Positions 1-8,389 of a stretch of DNA of 64,000 bases are shown here, one piece after another (position 1 is the stretch's first letter; each line of letters begins with the position of its first letter). The position numbers and the translations under genes are program-made. The stretch lies in assembly GCA_963377175.1 (NCBI GenBank), contig CAUJNA010001527.1, positions 1 through 64,000 of the forward strand. Direction: 5' to 3'. The notes beneath the pieces are model-generated. The model was not told where the DNA came from, made no database searches, and saw only the letters and a program-made list of their open reading frames with translations. The DNA is from Effrenium voratum (Eukaryota; Sar; Dinophyceae; Suessiales; Symbiodiniaceae).

Positions 1-239
1 CCGCGCCTGCCCGGCATAGAAGCCGCGCCAAGCCGCTGAACCCCCACTCTTCCCCGGCTCGTTGCTATATGTGCTATATGTGCTATATCTTACACGCCAA
101 GCCGCTGAACCTCCACTCTTCCCCGGCTCGTTGCTATATGTGCTATATGTGCTATATGGGTCTTACACGCCAAGCCGCTGAACCCCCACTCTCCGCCGCG
201 TCCATGCTATATGTGCTATATGTGCTATATGGGTCTTAC
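1..239. repeat. Host satellite, left flank of element A
   Basis: About three tandem units of roughly 73 bp. Each contains GCCAAGCCGCTGAACC, then CCACTCTTCCCC, then runs of GCTATATGT, ending in TCTTACAC. The same unit resumes at 21874 on the other side of element A, so the element sits inside this array. The open frame across this stretch is an artefact of the repeat and continues into the inverted repeat. Confidence 0.85.
235..239. other. Target-site duplication of element A, left copy (CTTAC)
   Basis: CTTAC precedes the left terminus AGCAAGCAGG and recurs at 21874-21878 directly after the right terminus CCTGCTTGCT. The undisturbed satellite unit at about 155-165 reads TCTTACACGCC across this point. 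Because the next bases also match, a 7 bp duplication (TCTTACA) with GC...GC termini is formally possible; the 5 bp reading gives AG...CT termini, as in polinton-type elements. Confidence 0.8.
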
Positions 240-584
240 AGCAAGCAGGAGGCCTACAACCCACTTCAACATCTATACCCCCCCCTACACTTTTCAGTCC
301 ATTTAAAAACAGCATACCATTTCAACCATTCAAATCCAACATTCCAACCAACATTCCAAAGCTACCTACCATTTCAACCATTCAAATCCAACATTCCAAC
401 CAACATTCCAAAGCAACCTACCATTTCAACCAACATTCCAAAGCAACCTACCATTTCAACCATATTTTTTCCTTACTGAGGTGGGTTGTAGGCCGACTGC
501 AATGAAAAACCCCCAACAACAAAGAACATAACCAAAAACCAAACAAGGAACAGAACACAGAACATTCCAAAACAACCAACCAAC
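240..584 (+). repeat. Left terminal inverted repeat of element A
   Basis: This segment matches the reverse complement of 21529-21873 with no difference I could see. It starts AGCAAGCAGGAGG. Internally it holds short tandem units built from ACATTCCAA and ACCATTTCAACC. The match stops after CAACCAACCAAC at 584. The open frame that crosses it appears on both ends of the element and is judged non-coding. Confidence 0.9.
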
Positions 585-673
585 GAAACATTCCAACGCT
601 CCTTTTCAAAGAGCATAAGCAAAACCTCAAACAAGAACAGCCCCCCTAAATCAAAAGTCCAAAAAACAACATG

Positions 674-700
674 TTTAAGATAATTAGTAATTATCTTAAC
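674..700. terminator. Palindromic hairpin at 3' end of leftmost gene
   Basis: TTAAGATAATTA (675-686) is followed after one base by its reverse complement (688-699). It lies 20 bp beyond the stop of the leftward gene at 720. Similar hairpins sit at many gene ends in elements A and B, so it is read as a transcript 3'-end signal. That role is inferred. Confidence 0.5.
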
Positions 701-719
701 AATGGATTTGTTCTGTTAT

Positions 720-1325
720 TCAAACATTTTCTTTCAAGATTAATCTGAAACCAAATGATTGTATGCCAAAATAGTAAAAAGTATCGTTTTGGTTTTGAAT
801 GATATTCTTCAACTTTTTGACTGCTCCGTTCAACACTTTGTTAATATTGTTTTCGTTTATAGTTTCATAATCATCATCATCGCTATTCAATTCATTAGAA
901 CAGAAACTTATGCTTAAACTTAAAAACATGCCTTCTTTATATTTGCGTTCTTTATGTCTTACTCTTATATCTAAAAATACATCTAATTTGGATTGATAGT
1001 CAGTGTTATGTTCTACTTCTTCATAGATTAAACTTAATATTTCCTCCTTTTGTTTGTTGATAATACTTTCAATGCTGTCCATTCCAAATGGCACTCTTCT
1101 TTCAATATCATATTCCCTTTTAACTTGTTTCTCTGTTCCTCCACCATTTAATTTTAGGTATTTGTATATTGTTTGTGGTTCAGTTGTTGTAATTTTGTAA
1201 TTGTTTTGTATTCTCTTCAATGCTTCAATATGGCAACTTTTTATTTTTATATACTCAGGTTTGCCAAATTTAAAGGCATTAATATTACTCAATACTTCAA
1301 CAGGTAAATTACTAATATCGCTCAT
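720..1325 (-). CDS. Hypothetical protein, leftmost gene of element A
   Basis: About 201 residues, lysine- and isoleucine-rich, not recognised. An in-frame ATG at 1349 exists, but 1325 is preferred because the early promoter box and TATA-like tract then lie at the same distance as in the neighbouring gene at 2869, and they overlap the longer start. The C-terminal third contains an acidic run (DDDDY) followed by a segment ending in an aromatic and hydrophobic stretch. No membrane segment is evident. It is the last of four leftward genes headed by the polymerase. Element B has a cysteine-rich gene at this position instead, so this slot is variable. Confidence 0.7.
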   Translation of the reverse strand: MSDISNLPVEVLSNINAFKFGKPEYIKIKSCHIEALKRIQNNYKITTTEPQTIYKYLKLNGGGTEKQVKREYDIERRVPFGMDSIESIINKQKEEILSLIYEEVEHNTDYQSKLDVFLDIRVRHKERKYKEGMFLSLSISFCSNELNSDDDDYETINENNINKVLNGAVKKLKNIIQNQNDTFYYFGIQSFGFRLILKENV

Positions 1326-1349
1326 ATCTCTCTTAATATATATAGGCAA

Positions 1350-1360
1350 TATGTCTTTAA
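1350..1360 (-). promoter_or_regulatory. Early promoter box (TTAAAGACATA) of leftmost gene
   Basis: On the minus strand AAAAAGGGC precedes TTAAAGACATA, then CCTATATATA, then AGAGAG and the ATG at 1325. The same order occurs before the gene at 2869. Related boxes precede six other left-arm genes of elements A and B. The promoter role is inferred from position and conservation. Confidence 0.6.
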
Positions 1361-1378
1361 GCCCTTTTTAGTCTAAAA

Positions 1379-2293
1379 CTATAATTTTAACATCTCATGC
1401 CTCAATAAGGGTTTATGAAAATCACTGACATTGTAATACTTCTGACCTAATTTAGTTTCTATTTTAGTTACGGTGTGAATAGTCTTCAAATAGTGACTGG
1501 TCCGTTCTTTTTCACTAATTCCTTTTTTCCTCATAATCTTAACCTTATCTCCAATATCTAAATCAGGATACAAACGGGTTTTTCTGGCATTCATTGATAT
1601 ATTCAGTTTCACTTCAAACTCATTCTTTTTCTTCCTTGCTTCTAATGGTGTCATTTTCGTAATAGAACTTACCAATTTATTATTATAAGTTAATAAGATT
1701 TCCAATATGTAGTCAGTCCATTGAATATTATTTTTACCTTTCTTCTCATCGGCATCAACTCTTTTGAAAAGCATATCTTTAAATGTCCTTATGAAACGTT
1801 CTCCGAAAGCAGGGTGTCCCCGTGTAGTGTGTAATTCAATTTTCTCTTCCTTCAAATAATCTGTAATGGTAGAACTAAACAGACTGCCTTCTTCGTCGCT
1901 GTATATTAATTTAGGTTTGCCATCCATCTTTTTTAATCCTTCCATTATTCCAGCTAATACATCAGCAGGTTGCTTACTTTTAATAGGTATAACAGTAGCA
2001 TATTTACTGAATATATCAACTAATATTAATCCAACTCTAAACTTTTGATTATCCAAATCATTTTTTGAAATGAAAAACAAATCCAACTGGAATTCCCAAA
2101 AGGCATGAGGAGCAACAAAACTATTCTGTCCTCTTGGTTTTCTTTTCTCTTCAATATTATTTTTAAAGAATTCATTTACATCACTCATAGTAATTGTTTT
2201 GTCCTTCCTTCTTGCATCTTGTAAAGTTATTGCTTTACTACCATATCCGCTTTTATCATAATAAATATCACTAATTATTTTTTGTTTATCCAT
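1379..2293 (-). CDS. Retroviral-type (rve) DDE integrase
   Basis: A 304-residue integrase expected to join the linear element ends to host DNA, making the 5 bp duplication seen here. The catalytic core shows Asp71 in the QLDLF context, Asp133 in the YSDEEG context and Glu165 in the GHPAFGERF context, with about 31 residues between the last two. A basic C-terminal domain of SH3/chromo-like appearance follows, with PDLDIGDKVKI. Element B has a clear orthologue at 32011-32919. The gene lies in the left arm beside the TIR, as is common in polinton-like elements. It appears intact. Confidence 0.93.
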   Translation of the reverse strand: MDKQKIISDIYYDKSGYGSKAITLQDARRKDKTITMSDVNEFFKNNIEEKRKPRGQNSFVAPHAFWEFQLDLFFISKNDLDNQKFRVGLILVDIFSKYATVIPIKSKQPADVLAGIMEGLKKMDGKPKLIYSDEEGSLFSSTITDYLKEEKIELHTTRGHPAFGERFIRTFKDMLFKRVDADEKKGKNNIQWTDYILEILLTYNNKLVSSITKMTPLEARKKKNEFEVKLNISMNARKTRLYPDLDIGDKVKIMRKKGISEKERTSHYLKTIHTVTKIETKLGQKYYNVSDFHKPLLRHEMLKL

Positions 2294-2317
2294 ATAATAA
2301 ATTAAGATTTATTATAT
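2292..2317. terminator. Hairpin between integrase and zinc-protein genes
   Basis: ATAATAAAT (2294-2302) pairs with ATTTATTAT (2307-2315) across a TAAG loop and extends by two more pairs. It occupies most of the 36 bp gap between the stop of the 179-residue gene and the integrase start. It is probably a transcript 3'-end hairpin. Confidence 0.5.
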
Positions 2318-2329
2318 TGATAATATAAT

Positions 2330-2869
2330 TTATAATTTAAGTTCAGGATAATAAGTTAATTGATGACTATTTAATGCTTCATACATCTTGCTCCTTTCAA
2401 ACATCATTTTAAAAAATATATTAATGTCTCTCACTGTATTTTTAACATTAAACTTTTTACGTTCAATATATGTTTTTACATCTTCTTGTAAATCAAAGCC
2501 TGTCCTTCTATGATATAATAGCATCCATAATACACTGTTAATCATGTCATACTTTTTCTTACTGATTTTAAGAAATGCTCTAATATAACTATAAGGTGGT
2601 CTTTCATACACAGTTAAAAATATTATAATGTCATCTTCAACATTTGTTTTAAGAAACCTTTTATGGTTCAAATGACATTTGATTAATTCTTGATAAAACC
2701 TCCAATTTTTACAAATTCTACATTTTTCTTCGTCCAAAGCATAATCAATAATATTATTTACTATTCCATTAGGTAAAAATAATTTGTATAATTCCATATT
2801 CTCGTTTTTGAAATGGCAACAGTCATAGCATTTCTTATTAATATAATCATTCACTTCTTGTTCGTTCAT
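2330..2869 (-). CDS. Small Cys-rich (zinc-ribbon-like) protein
   Basis: A 179-residue protein with an N-terminal CYDCCHF pair, an LYK-L-LPNG-I segment and a second pair CRICKNW. This suggests one zinc site formed by two CxxC-type knuckles. The rest is helical and basic and contains a TVYERPPYSYI segment. The orthologue in element B is at 31428-31952, and a more distant relative with the same Cys spacing is at 30664-31317. It sits between integrase and polymerase and has an early promoter box. A replication, transcription or integration accessory role is possible, but no function is known to me. Confidence 0.75.
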   Translation of the reverse strand: MNEQEVNDYINKKCYDCCHFKNENMELYKLFLPNGIVNNIIDYALDEEKCRICKNWRFYQELIKCHLNHKRFLKTNVEDDIIIFLTVYERPPYSYIRAFLKISKKKYDMINSVLWMLLYHRRTGFDLQEDVKTYIERKKFNVKNTVRDINIFFKMMFERSKMYEALNSHQLTYYPELKL

Positions 2870-2892
2870 GACTCTCTACTATATATAGGTCT

Positions 2893-2903
2893 TATGTCTT
2901 TAA
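2893..2903 (-). promoter_or_regulatory. Early promoter box of the zinc-protein gene
   Basis: The minus strand reads AAAAAAGGG then TTTAAAGACATA, CCTATATATA and GTAGAGAG, then ATG 24 bp after the box. This closely matches the arrangement before the gene at 1325. Confidence 0.6.
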
Positions 2904-2952
2904 ACCCTTTTTTGTCTAAAACTAAGATTTTAAAATAAAACATATTAAAATA

Positions 2953-4848
2953 TTAATGTGCTGAAACATTACAATAGTAGCAATAACCGACGCAATTATC
3001 TATTTCATGGCTTGTATCATTACAAAGCCTTTGTGCGGTAAAATTACTACACAATTTACCTTGTTTAGTTTCAAAGTTAAATGGAGTATTACACTTCTGG
3101 CATCTGTTCTTGAAATTATCCAAGCACCATTCGGCAGTTATGTATTCCTCTTCATTGATTTCTCTCTTTGCTTTCCTATCCTGTATTTTATAATTTTCTA
3201 CTTTATTCTTAAAATATCTCATTATCATATTTTTATTCAATTGCTTTTCAAAGTCATCATTCTTGAAAAATCTGACTTTTCTGAAATCAACGCACCTTGT
3301 AATAGAAGTCCAAAGCCACTCACGATTTACAAATGGTAAATTCCATTCATGAATTGTCATGCTTTCTTTCACACTTGCACCCTGTGAAGAATGGCATGTT
3401 GCACAATATGAATAAATGAAATTAGCATCTACAATAGGTTCAAACAACATAAATTTATCTTCTTCCCTTGCTATATTTTGTAATGTGATTTGTTTTCCTA
3501 ATTCATCATCTTGTATATGTGTAATCCTGTATCTCAAATTTACATTCACCCTCGGCTTTTGTATCCATTTTCTGGCAATCAGAATATCACCTACTACATA
3601 TTTGGCATTTATGTTTAATCTGTCTCTGATTTCACTTGCTACATTTCTACACCTAATATTAGTATAAGCGATGTTATGCTCTGATGCCATTATATCATTA
3701 GTTATTTCAAAATATTTAGGTATTATTTCATTGATAGGCAGTTTCTTTTCCCAGAAGTCATCATACATATCATTAATTATCTTCCTGTTCATGTCTCCTT
3801 CAACGCTGTCTTTTGCACCTACTCTCTTACATACTGTTAAAAAGATATTGTATTTAAAAATTGTATCTAAGCAATTATCCATATATGTCGCTGGGTCTTG
3901 GCAGTTGGTCATTGCTTCCACCCCTTGCAACTGCTTTACATCACCGGTAGCAATTACAATTTTATCAGGATTATTTTGAATAAATAACCTTACTTTATTA
4001 AGACCATACAAATTTGACATATAGATTTCATCAAATACAATTACATCAAAGGGCGAGTAATCATACTGTGGCAATTTCTCTCCGACATCTTCATGAACGG
4101 CAATGCTAAAAAACTTATTGTAAGTGGTGGCTTCTACTTCTTTTTCTTGTAAAAGCCGGTTAGTTGGAACTACAAATAAAACATTCTTATTCATCTTTTG
4201 AAAGTATTCGCCAATATAACTTTTGCCTGTGCCCGGGAATTTACCTTTTATAATCACTGGGTTTTGTTTAATAATCTTCTTACATATTTCTTCTGTATTC
4301 CATTCATCTTTAACATCAATATTGAAGTTTTTGATTTTAGATATTTCTGGAACTTCATTATATTTATATGTATATGAGTTGGTGGGTAGTTGGATATGTT
4401 TTTTATCTTCTATCCTCCAATCACCTATCTCATTACCAAATTTCAGCAGTTTGTTGCTTCTTCCGAATAATTGAAATCCAAACTTGCCTAAGTCGTCTTC
4501 ATGAATAGTGAAGGCATCTGTTTTAACACTATACACCTTGACATTATTATCAGTCATTGTTTTGTAAGCTTCATACATTTTGAAATTATGATATTGTAAT
4601 AGCAATTCTTTGATATAGATAAAACCGTTAGTTAAAACTTTTTTGTCAGCAACATTCAACACATAGTATGTTTCACCAACAGGAGATTCTTCTAATTGAG
4701 AGCTATCTTCATCTACTTCTACCAATTCCAATTGGCACTTGCTGATAGTGTAAATCTTGCCACCATATAGGCTATGGTAGTAACAGGCTTCTTTCAATGA
4801 ACTAAATACACTGCTTTTTTGCGAAGTGTTATGCGATTTTTCAAGCAT
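2953..4848 (-). CDS. Polymerase-helicase, C-terminal part: polymerase motif C plus SF1 helicase
   Basis: A 631-residue frame that continues the polymerase frame at 4935 and was probably one protein with it. Residues 70-150 hold a family-B-like motif C (VKTDAF, 108-113) followed by GDWRIEDKK. The helicase begins with Walker A GTGKS (206-210), then FDE (272-274), TGDVKQL (301-307), CHSSQGASV (485-493) and WTSITRC (513-519), the motif order of Pif1/RecD-like SF1 helicases. The C-terminus has several Cys and His pairs typical of a zinc domain. In element B the two parts are one frame. Here a stop separates them, at a run of six A just upstream, where a one-base shift would restore the frame. It should act in element replication. 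Confidence 0.85.
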   Translation of the reverse strand: MLEKSHNTSQKSSVFSSLKEACYYHSLYGGKIYTISKCQLELVEVDEDSSQLEESPVGETYYVLNVADKKVLTNGFIYIKELLLQYHNFKMYEAYKTMTDNNVKVYSVKTDAFTIHEDDLGKFGFQLFGRSNKLLKFGNEIGDWRIEDKKHIQLPTNSYTYKYNEVPEISKIKNFNIDVKDEWNTEEICKKIIKQNPVIIKGKFPGTGKSYIGEYFQKMNKNVLFVVPTNRLLQEKEVEATTYNKFFSIAVHEDVGEKLPQYDYSPFDVIVFDEIYMSNLYGLNKVRLFIQNNPDKIVIATGDVKQLQGVEAMTNCQDPATYMDNCLDTIFKYNIFLTVCKRVGAKDSVEGDMNRKIINDMYDDFWEKKLPINEIIPKYFEITNDIMASEHNIAYTNIRCRNVASEIRDRLNINAKYVVGDILIARKWIQKPRVNVNLRYRITHIQDDELGKQITLQNIAREEDKFMLFEPIVDANFIYSYCATCHSSQGASVKESMTIHEWNLPFVNREWLWTSITRCVDFRKVRFFKNDDFEKQLNKNMIMRYFKNKVENYKIQDRKAKREINEEEYITAEWCLDNFKNRCQKCNTPFNFETKQGKLCSNFTAQRLCNDTSHEIDNCVGYCYYCNVSAH

Positions 4849-4934
4849 ACCAGCGCTAATGTTAAATATTTTCTTATGGAGTTGCTTATTCAGGTCTTCG
4901 TTATCAGACAGTTTTGTATCATACAGTTCATCAA

Positions 4935-6902
4935 TTATTTTTTGTAATTTACTTTATATACATGGTTAGGTTGCTTATACCATAATATTTTTAATTTTAC
5001 ATTATGTTTAATTAACTGTTTTAAAAACTTTCCATACACCAAGTTATATTTTTTATTGAAAAATATGTTGCCCTCATACACTTCCACAATGTATAAAGTC
5101 AAACTGTTTAACTCATTGACATCACACTCATTCTTAAAAGGTTTGAAAATATCAAACTCTGTAAATCTAGGTATGTATTTAATACAGCATCCAGCATGTG
5201 TAAAAGCCTTTCTAATGTCAATCTCGCATAAATTGTTACTTGCTACATCTTTGATAAAATAACCGCTTGGGCAATTTTGTTGCCCGAGCGCTGGGGTGCA
5301 AGGCATCCTACCAACGGGGACAATTGTTTTACAGTCTTTCAATATCTGTATATCAACATCATTGTAATATGATAAATGGTTTTGTTTAAACATTTCTTTT
5401 TGTAATTTAAACATTGCCTTAACAATATTATTATATGTTGTTCCATCATCCACTTCCACATCTTCATCCATCCTATCTTTTGATAAGCTCTGTGATACAA
5501 TATTATATTTGACATATTTTTTGAGTTGTTTATAATAAAACTTACACATAATATTTGCAATTTGTCCGGAATTGCCATACTTAATATAAGGCTTATATCC
5601 TGCATTATTGAGTTGATGGAAGACCTTTACCATATCATTTTCAGAATGAATCAGTGCGTATTCATCCTGCTCTCTCATTTGTAGTAGCTCATCTACATTG
5701 CTAAACATTTTATATTCAAGAGGTTCGTTTTTGTCAGTGATGTAAAATTTGCCTGTTGTCGGTGCTTTGAACGTGTCATCTGGTGTTTTTTGGCATAATT
5801 TTTCCAAATCGTGGTTTAACAAATAAATATGATTGTTTTTAACTAATCCTCTGAACATTTTTACTTTGCCATTTAAGTAGTTGTTAGGGTTATATTCATA
5901 AATTAGATTTCCTATGAAATTATAAAGTCTAACTGGAATATTGAAAAACTTAAATACCTTATCCATTTGATTTACAGAAGCTCCATTATTAATAAATTCT
6001 TCTTCATTCATTTCCAGCAGTTCAAGCACCTTAGCACGCGTGAGGGTTTTGGTATCCTTCCGTTGCCTTTTCTCTCTCATTAAATTTGACCCTTCAAAGT
6101 TTTCAAGTAATGCATTAATCCAACATTCATTTTCTTTGTAATTCTTTTTCTGTAATGCCTGTTTTATAGTCAGTGCTTCCGTGTCCACTTGGGTTTGAAT
6201 GTATCTGTAATAGATGCTTACATTTTGACCGCTCTGTCTTAACGGTTCATCTCTCTCATCAAAGTCTGCGGTGTCAATATCAACCAGTTCAACGCTTTCA
6301 ATTCTAATTGCATCAGCGTAGTCTATCATATGCCCTAACTCTTGAAATTCGCTACTGGTATTCATTATCAACATAACTTTTCTGAATAAATGCCTTTCAT
6401 CTTCGTTATATTTCCTTATTTTTCTATTGACTAAGGTTTCAATGAACGGATTAGCTTTCGCATTGGCTTCACCTACCGCTCTCTCTCTACTACCCTTTGG
6501 TTTAAGCATAATTGGGTAGTATGCTATACCATCTAACTTAAATGCTGGTTTCTTTGTTCCGTCCCTATCAACAATAGAAAACAACATAAATTTCACATCA
6601 TAAGCTTTTCTGTTCTTGTATAACTCCTTTGCTTTACTTGCTAATCCTGATATTGCCTTTCTTTTAAAAATAGGTTGTTTGTCGTGTTTTTTTACAACCG
6701 CTTTCGCTTCCTTGCCTGTTCTTGCCTTTTTTGCTGTTTTTGCCATCCTTTCAGTTATTGGTTCTGCCTCTTCATACTTTGCCATTGCCTTTTCGTATTT
6801 CTTTAATCCGTTCTTTCTCTCGCTTCTTGTGTCGGTCTGACTGATGTCCTTTATCAGGTTCATTGCGGTTCCGTATTGTGAAATCTTGCGGTCTTCATAC
6901 AA
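4935..6902 (-). CDS. Polymerase-helicase, N-terminal part: family-B-like DNA polymerase
   Basis: A 655-residue frame. A polymerase motif A candidate, DIRKAFTHA, lies at residues 562-570; motif B (K-x3-N, then G-x-LEK) and motif C fall in the following gap and frame. The order and spacing fit family B palm motifs, though they are divergent. The N-terminal half contains ENECWINALL and a segment ending HIYLLNHDLEKL, also present in element B, of unknown fold. The true start is probably ATG at 7012: translating from there in a second frame gives sequence matching the B orthologue, but a run of eight T (7000-7007) puts it out of frame by one base. Thus this copy has two homopolymer breaks. Confidence 0.7.
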   Translation of the reverse strand: MYEDRKISQYGTAMNLIKDISQTDTRSERKNGLKKYEKAMAKYEEAEPITERMAKTAKKARTGKEAKAVVKKHDKQPIFKRKAISGLASKAKELYKNRKAYDVKFMLFSIVDRDGTKKPAFKLDGIAYYPIMLKPKGSRERAVGEANAKANPFIETLVNRKIRKYNEDERHLFRKVMLIMNTSSEFQELGHMIDYADAIRIESVELVDIDTADFDERDEPLRQSGQNVSIYYRYIQTQVDTEALTIKQALQKKNYKENECWINALLENFEGSNLMREKRQRKDTKTLTRAKVLELLEMNEEEFINNGASVNQMDKVFKFFNIPVRLYNFIGNLIYEYNPNNYLNGKVKMFRGLVKNNHIYLLNHDLEKLCQKTPDDTFKAPTTGKFYITDKNEPLEYKMFSNVDELLQMREQDEYALIHSENDMVKVFHQLNNAGYKPYIKYGNSGQIANIMCKFYYKQLKKYVKYNIVSQSLSKDRMDEDVEVDDGTTYNNIVKAMFKLQKEMFKQNHLSYYNDVDIQILKDCKTIVPVGRMPCTPALGQQNCPSGYFIKDVASNNLCEIDIRKAFTHAGCCIKYIPRFTEFDIFKPFKNECDVNELNSLTLYIVEVYEGNIFFNKKYNLVYGKFLKQLIKHNVKLKILWYKQPNHVYKVNYKK

Positions 6903-7047
6903 ATCAACGATTTTGTTGATTTTTGTTTGTATGTCAGGCGGGACTTTGCCTATTTTACTGTCTCTTGTGTTTCTCAGGTTCTGTAAATATACTCTGATGT
7001 TTTTTTTGTCATATTTATAGCTATATTATAATATATTAAATTACTAA

Positions 7048-7058
7048 CTCTTTAAATG
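7048..7058 (-). promoter_or_regulatory. Early promoter box of polymerase gene (weak)
   Basis: On the minus strand GGCATTTAAAGAGTTAG lies about 36 bp before ATG 7012, followed by an AT-only tract. It keeps TTTAAAGA but lacks the CATA part. The orthologous site in B (48499-48510) is a full match to the box. Confidence 0.4.
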
Positions 7059-7102
7059 CCTTTGTCATAAACTTTAATTAAAGCGCACCACTTCAAACAG
7101 TC

Positions 7103-7113
7103 TTAAAGACATA
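7103..7113 (+). promoter_or_regulatory. Early promoter box of the small rightward gene
   Basis: TTAAAGACATA lies 24 bp before ATG 7137 and is followed by a TTATAATATTAGA tract. With the polymerase box it makes a divergent promoter region of about 120 bp. Confidence 0.55.
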
Positions 7114-7136
7114 TTATCTTATAATATTAGAATAAA

Positions 7137-7427
7137 ATGACCACGCAAAAGAAACCAGAAGATATGACATTGGCAGAAATCAAAGAACAAATGGCTTTAT
7201 ATTGCCGACTGTATTATCATAAAAGAAAGGAAGAAGACCCCGAATATATGGATACTGTGAGGGCGAGAAAAAGAATAACAGGGAAAGCATTGTATCACAA
7301 GAAAAAAGCGGAGAGAGAAGCAAAGGAAACAGAGGAGAAAAAGGGAAATGAAGATGAAGATAAACCAAAGTATCACCATAGCAGGAAATACAAGCATGAA
7401 TATGCGATGGTTGCTGTTGCTAATTGA
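7137..7427 (+). CDS. Small basic protein divergent from polymerase
   Basis: A 96-residue, highly charged protein. The N-terminal third contains EIKEQMALYCRLYYHKRK, which matches EIQKQMAIYNRLYYLKN in the 88-residue product at 48615-48881 of element B. The rest is Lys/Glu-rich and probably helical. The position, divergent from the polymerase-helicase gene, and the early promoter box are also conserved. Function is unknown; an early regulatory or DNA-binding role is possible. Confidence 0.75.
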   Translation: MTTQKKPEDMTLAEIKEQMALYCRLYYHKRKEEDPEYMDTVRARKRITGKALYHKKKAEREAKETEEKKGNEDEDKPKYHHSRKYKHEYAMVAVAN

Positions 7428-7463
7428 AAATAATATTATTTTAACGAAAAATAATATTGTTTT
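7427..7463. terminator. Bidirectional hairpin between convergent genes
   Basis: AAAATAATATTATTTT (7427-7442) pairs with 7447-7463 over about 16 bp with one G-T pair. It fills the gap between the convergent genes at 7137 and 7462. The same placement is seen at 16540, 48887 and 58249. Confidence 0.55.
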
Positions 7464-7921
7464 AGATTGTCTTTTCCTTATCCTTATTTTCATCATTTTC
7501 ACTTTCAGACTCGTCACCATCCACACCGGTAGGAACGGGGACGTCAGTAGGAGGTGCTATTTCATAATTAGGATTTTCTTCTGATGATGATGAATGAACA
7601 GTATGCGTTGAAGAACTATTAACAGTGATAGGCGGAGAACTATGAACACTAACAGGGGGTTCTGTGTTTAACTCAACTTCTTCACTAACATTCGTATTTA
7701 ACCAATTCATTATGGCACTTGCTATATCATAAGACGATACTAATGAATTCATTGTTAAATTAACTAATAACTCTGAACCTTGAATTGTAGTTAATGTAGT
7801 GTGATATGTTAAGTGTGCTACTATTTGTCCTATACTAAAACCTGACCTCATCATAAGTTCTATAATCCTCATCAACATAAATAGTTTCTTTTTGTATTTA
7901 TCAATGTCATCATCTTTTTTG

Positions 7922-7952
<31 letters not shown>

Positions 7953-8352
7953 ATAAATCAGGGTCATATGTAAATGCTTCTGCTTCTGCTTCAGCCTTGG
8001 TTATCAATTTGCTTTTGAAACTCTTTGAAGACCCACCTAATAGTTTTGTCTCATCATCAAAATTATAAGTTTGTGTCGCCTTATCTTGTGGTAGGTCTGT
8101 TTGTGTTGCCTTGTTTTCTTTGTTAAGCGTTTGTGTTGCCTTATCTGCCATCATAACTTCTGCGTTCAAATATCTTTCCTTATTTTTATAATTCATTAAA
8201 TCCATTTTATCAAAATCAAAATTATTCAATAACATATCTTTTTTGTATTTCTTCAATATAACTGTTGTTTTTATTTTGCTTTTCATTGCTTGTTTAAGCA
8301 TTTCATCATACGTAGGGCGTTTCCTTAACTCGTGTTTGAGGTTGTTAATCAT
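7462..8352 (-). CDS. Virion-type protein with RPTY motif, LC8-like motifs and VHSS tail
   Basis: A 296-residue protein. The N-terminus has LRKRPTYDEML, a motif shared with 8390 and 56204. Three KATQT motifs follow near residues 72-97; (K/R)xTQT is the classic binding motif of dynein light chain LC8. An acidic Asp run leads into a helical region that includes hydrophobic residues, then a Ser/Pro tail with VHSSPPITVNSSS. Its B relative (57207-58010) shares the helical region, one ATQT and VHSSPPITVHSS. It lies in the capsid-gene part, so a structural or internal virion role is likely. LC8 binding is inference from the motif only. Confidence 0.75.
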
Positions 8353-8353
8353 T

Positions 8354-8380
8354 TTATATAATTATTGATAAATTATATAA
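8354..8380. terminator. Intergenic hairpin
   Basis: TTATATAATT (8354-8363) pairs with AATTATATAA (8371-8380). It lies in the 37 bp gap between two leftward genes, just past the stop of the gene at 8390. Confidence 0.45.
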
Positions 8381-8389
8381 ATGATTTAT

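Noticed and set aside
69..479. Open frame of 136 residues across the satellite and left TIR, repeated at 21634-21885
   Set aside because: It is made of the satellite and short TIR repeats and is mirrored by the other TIR; no coding pattern.
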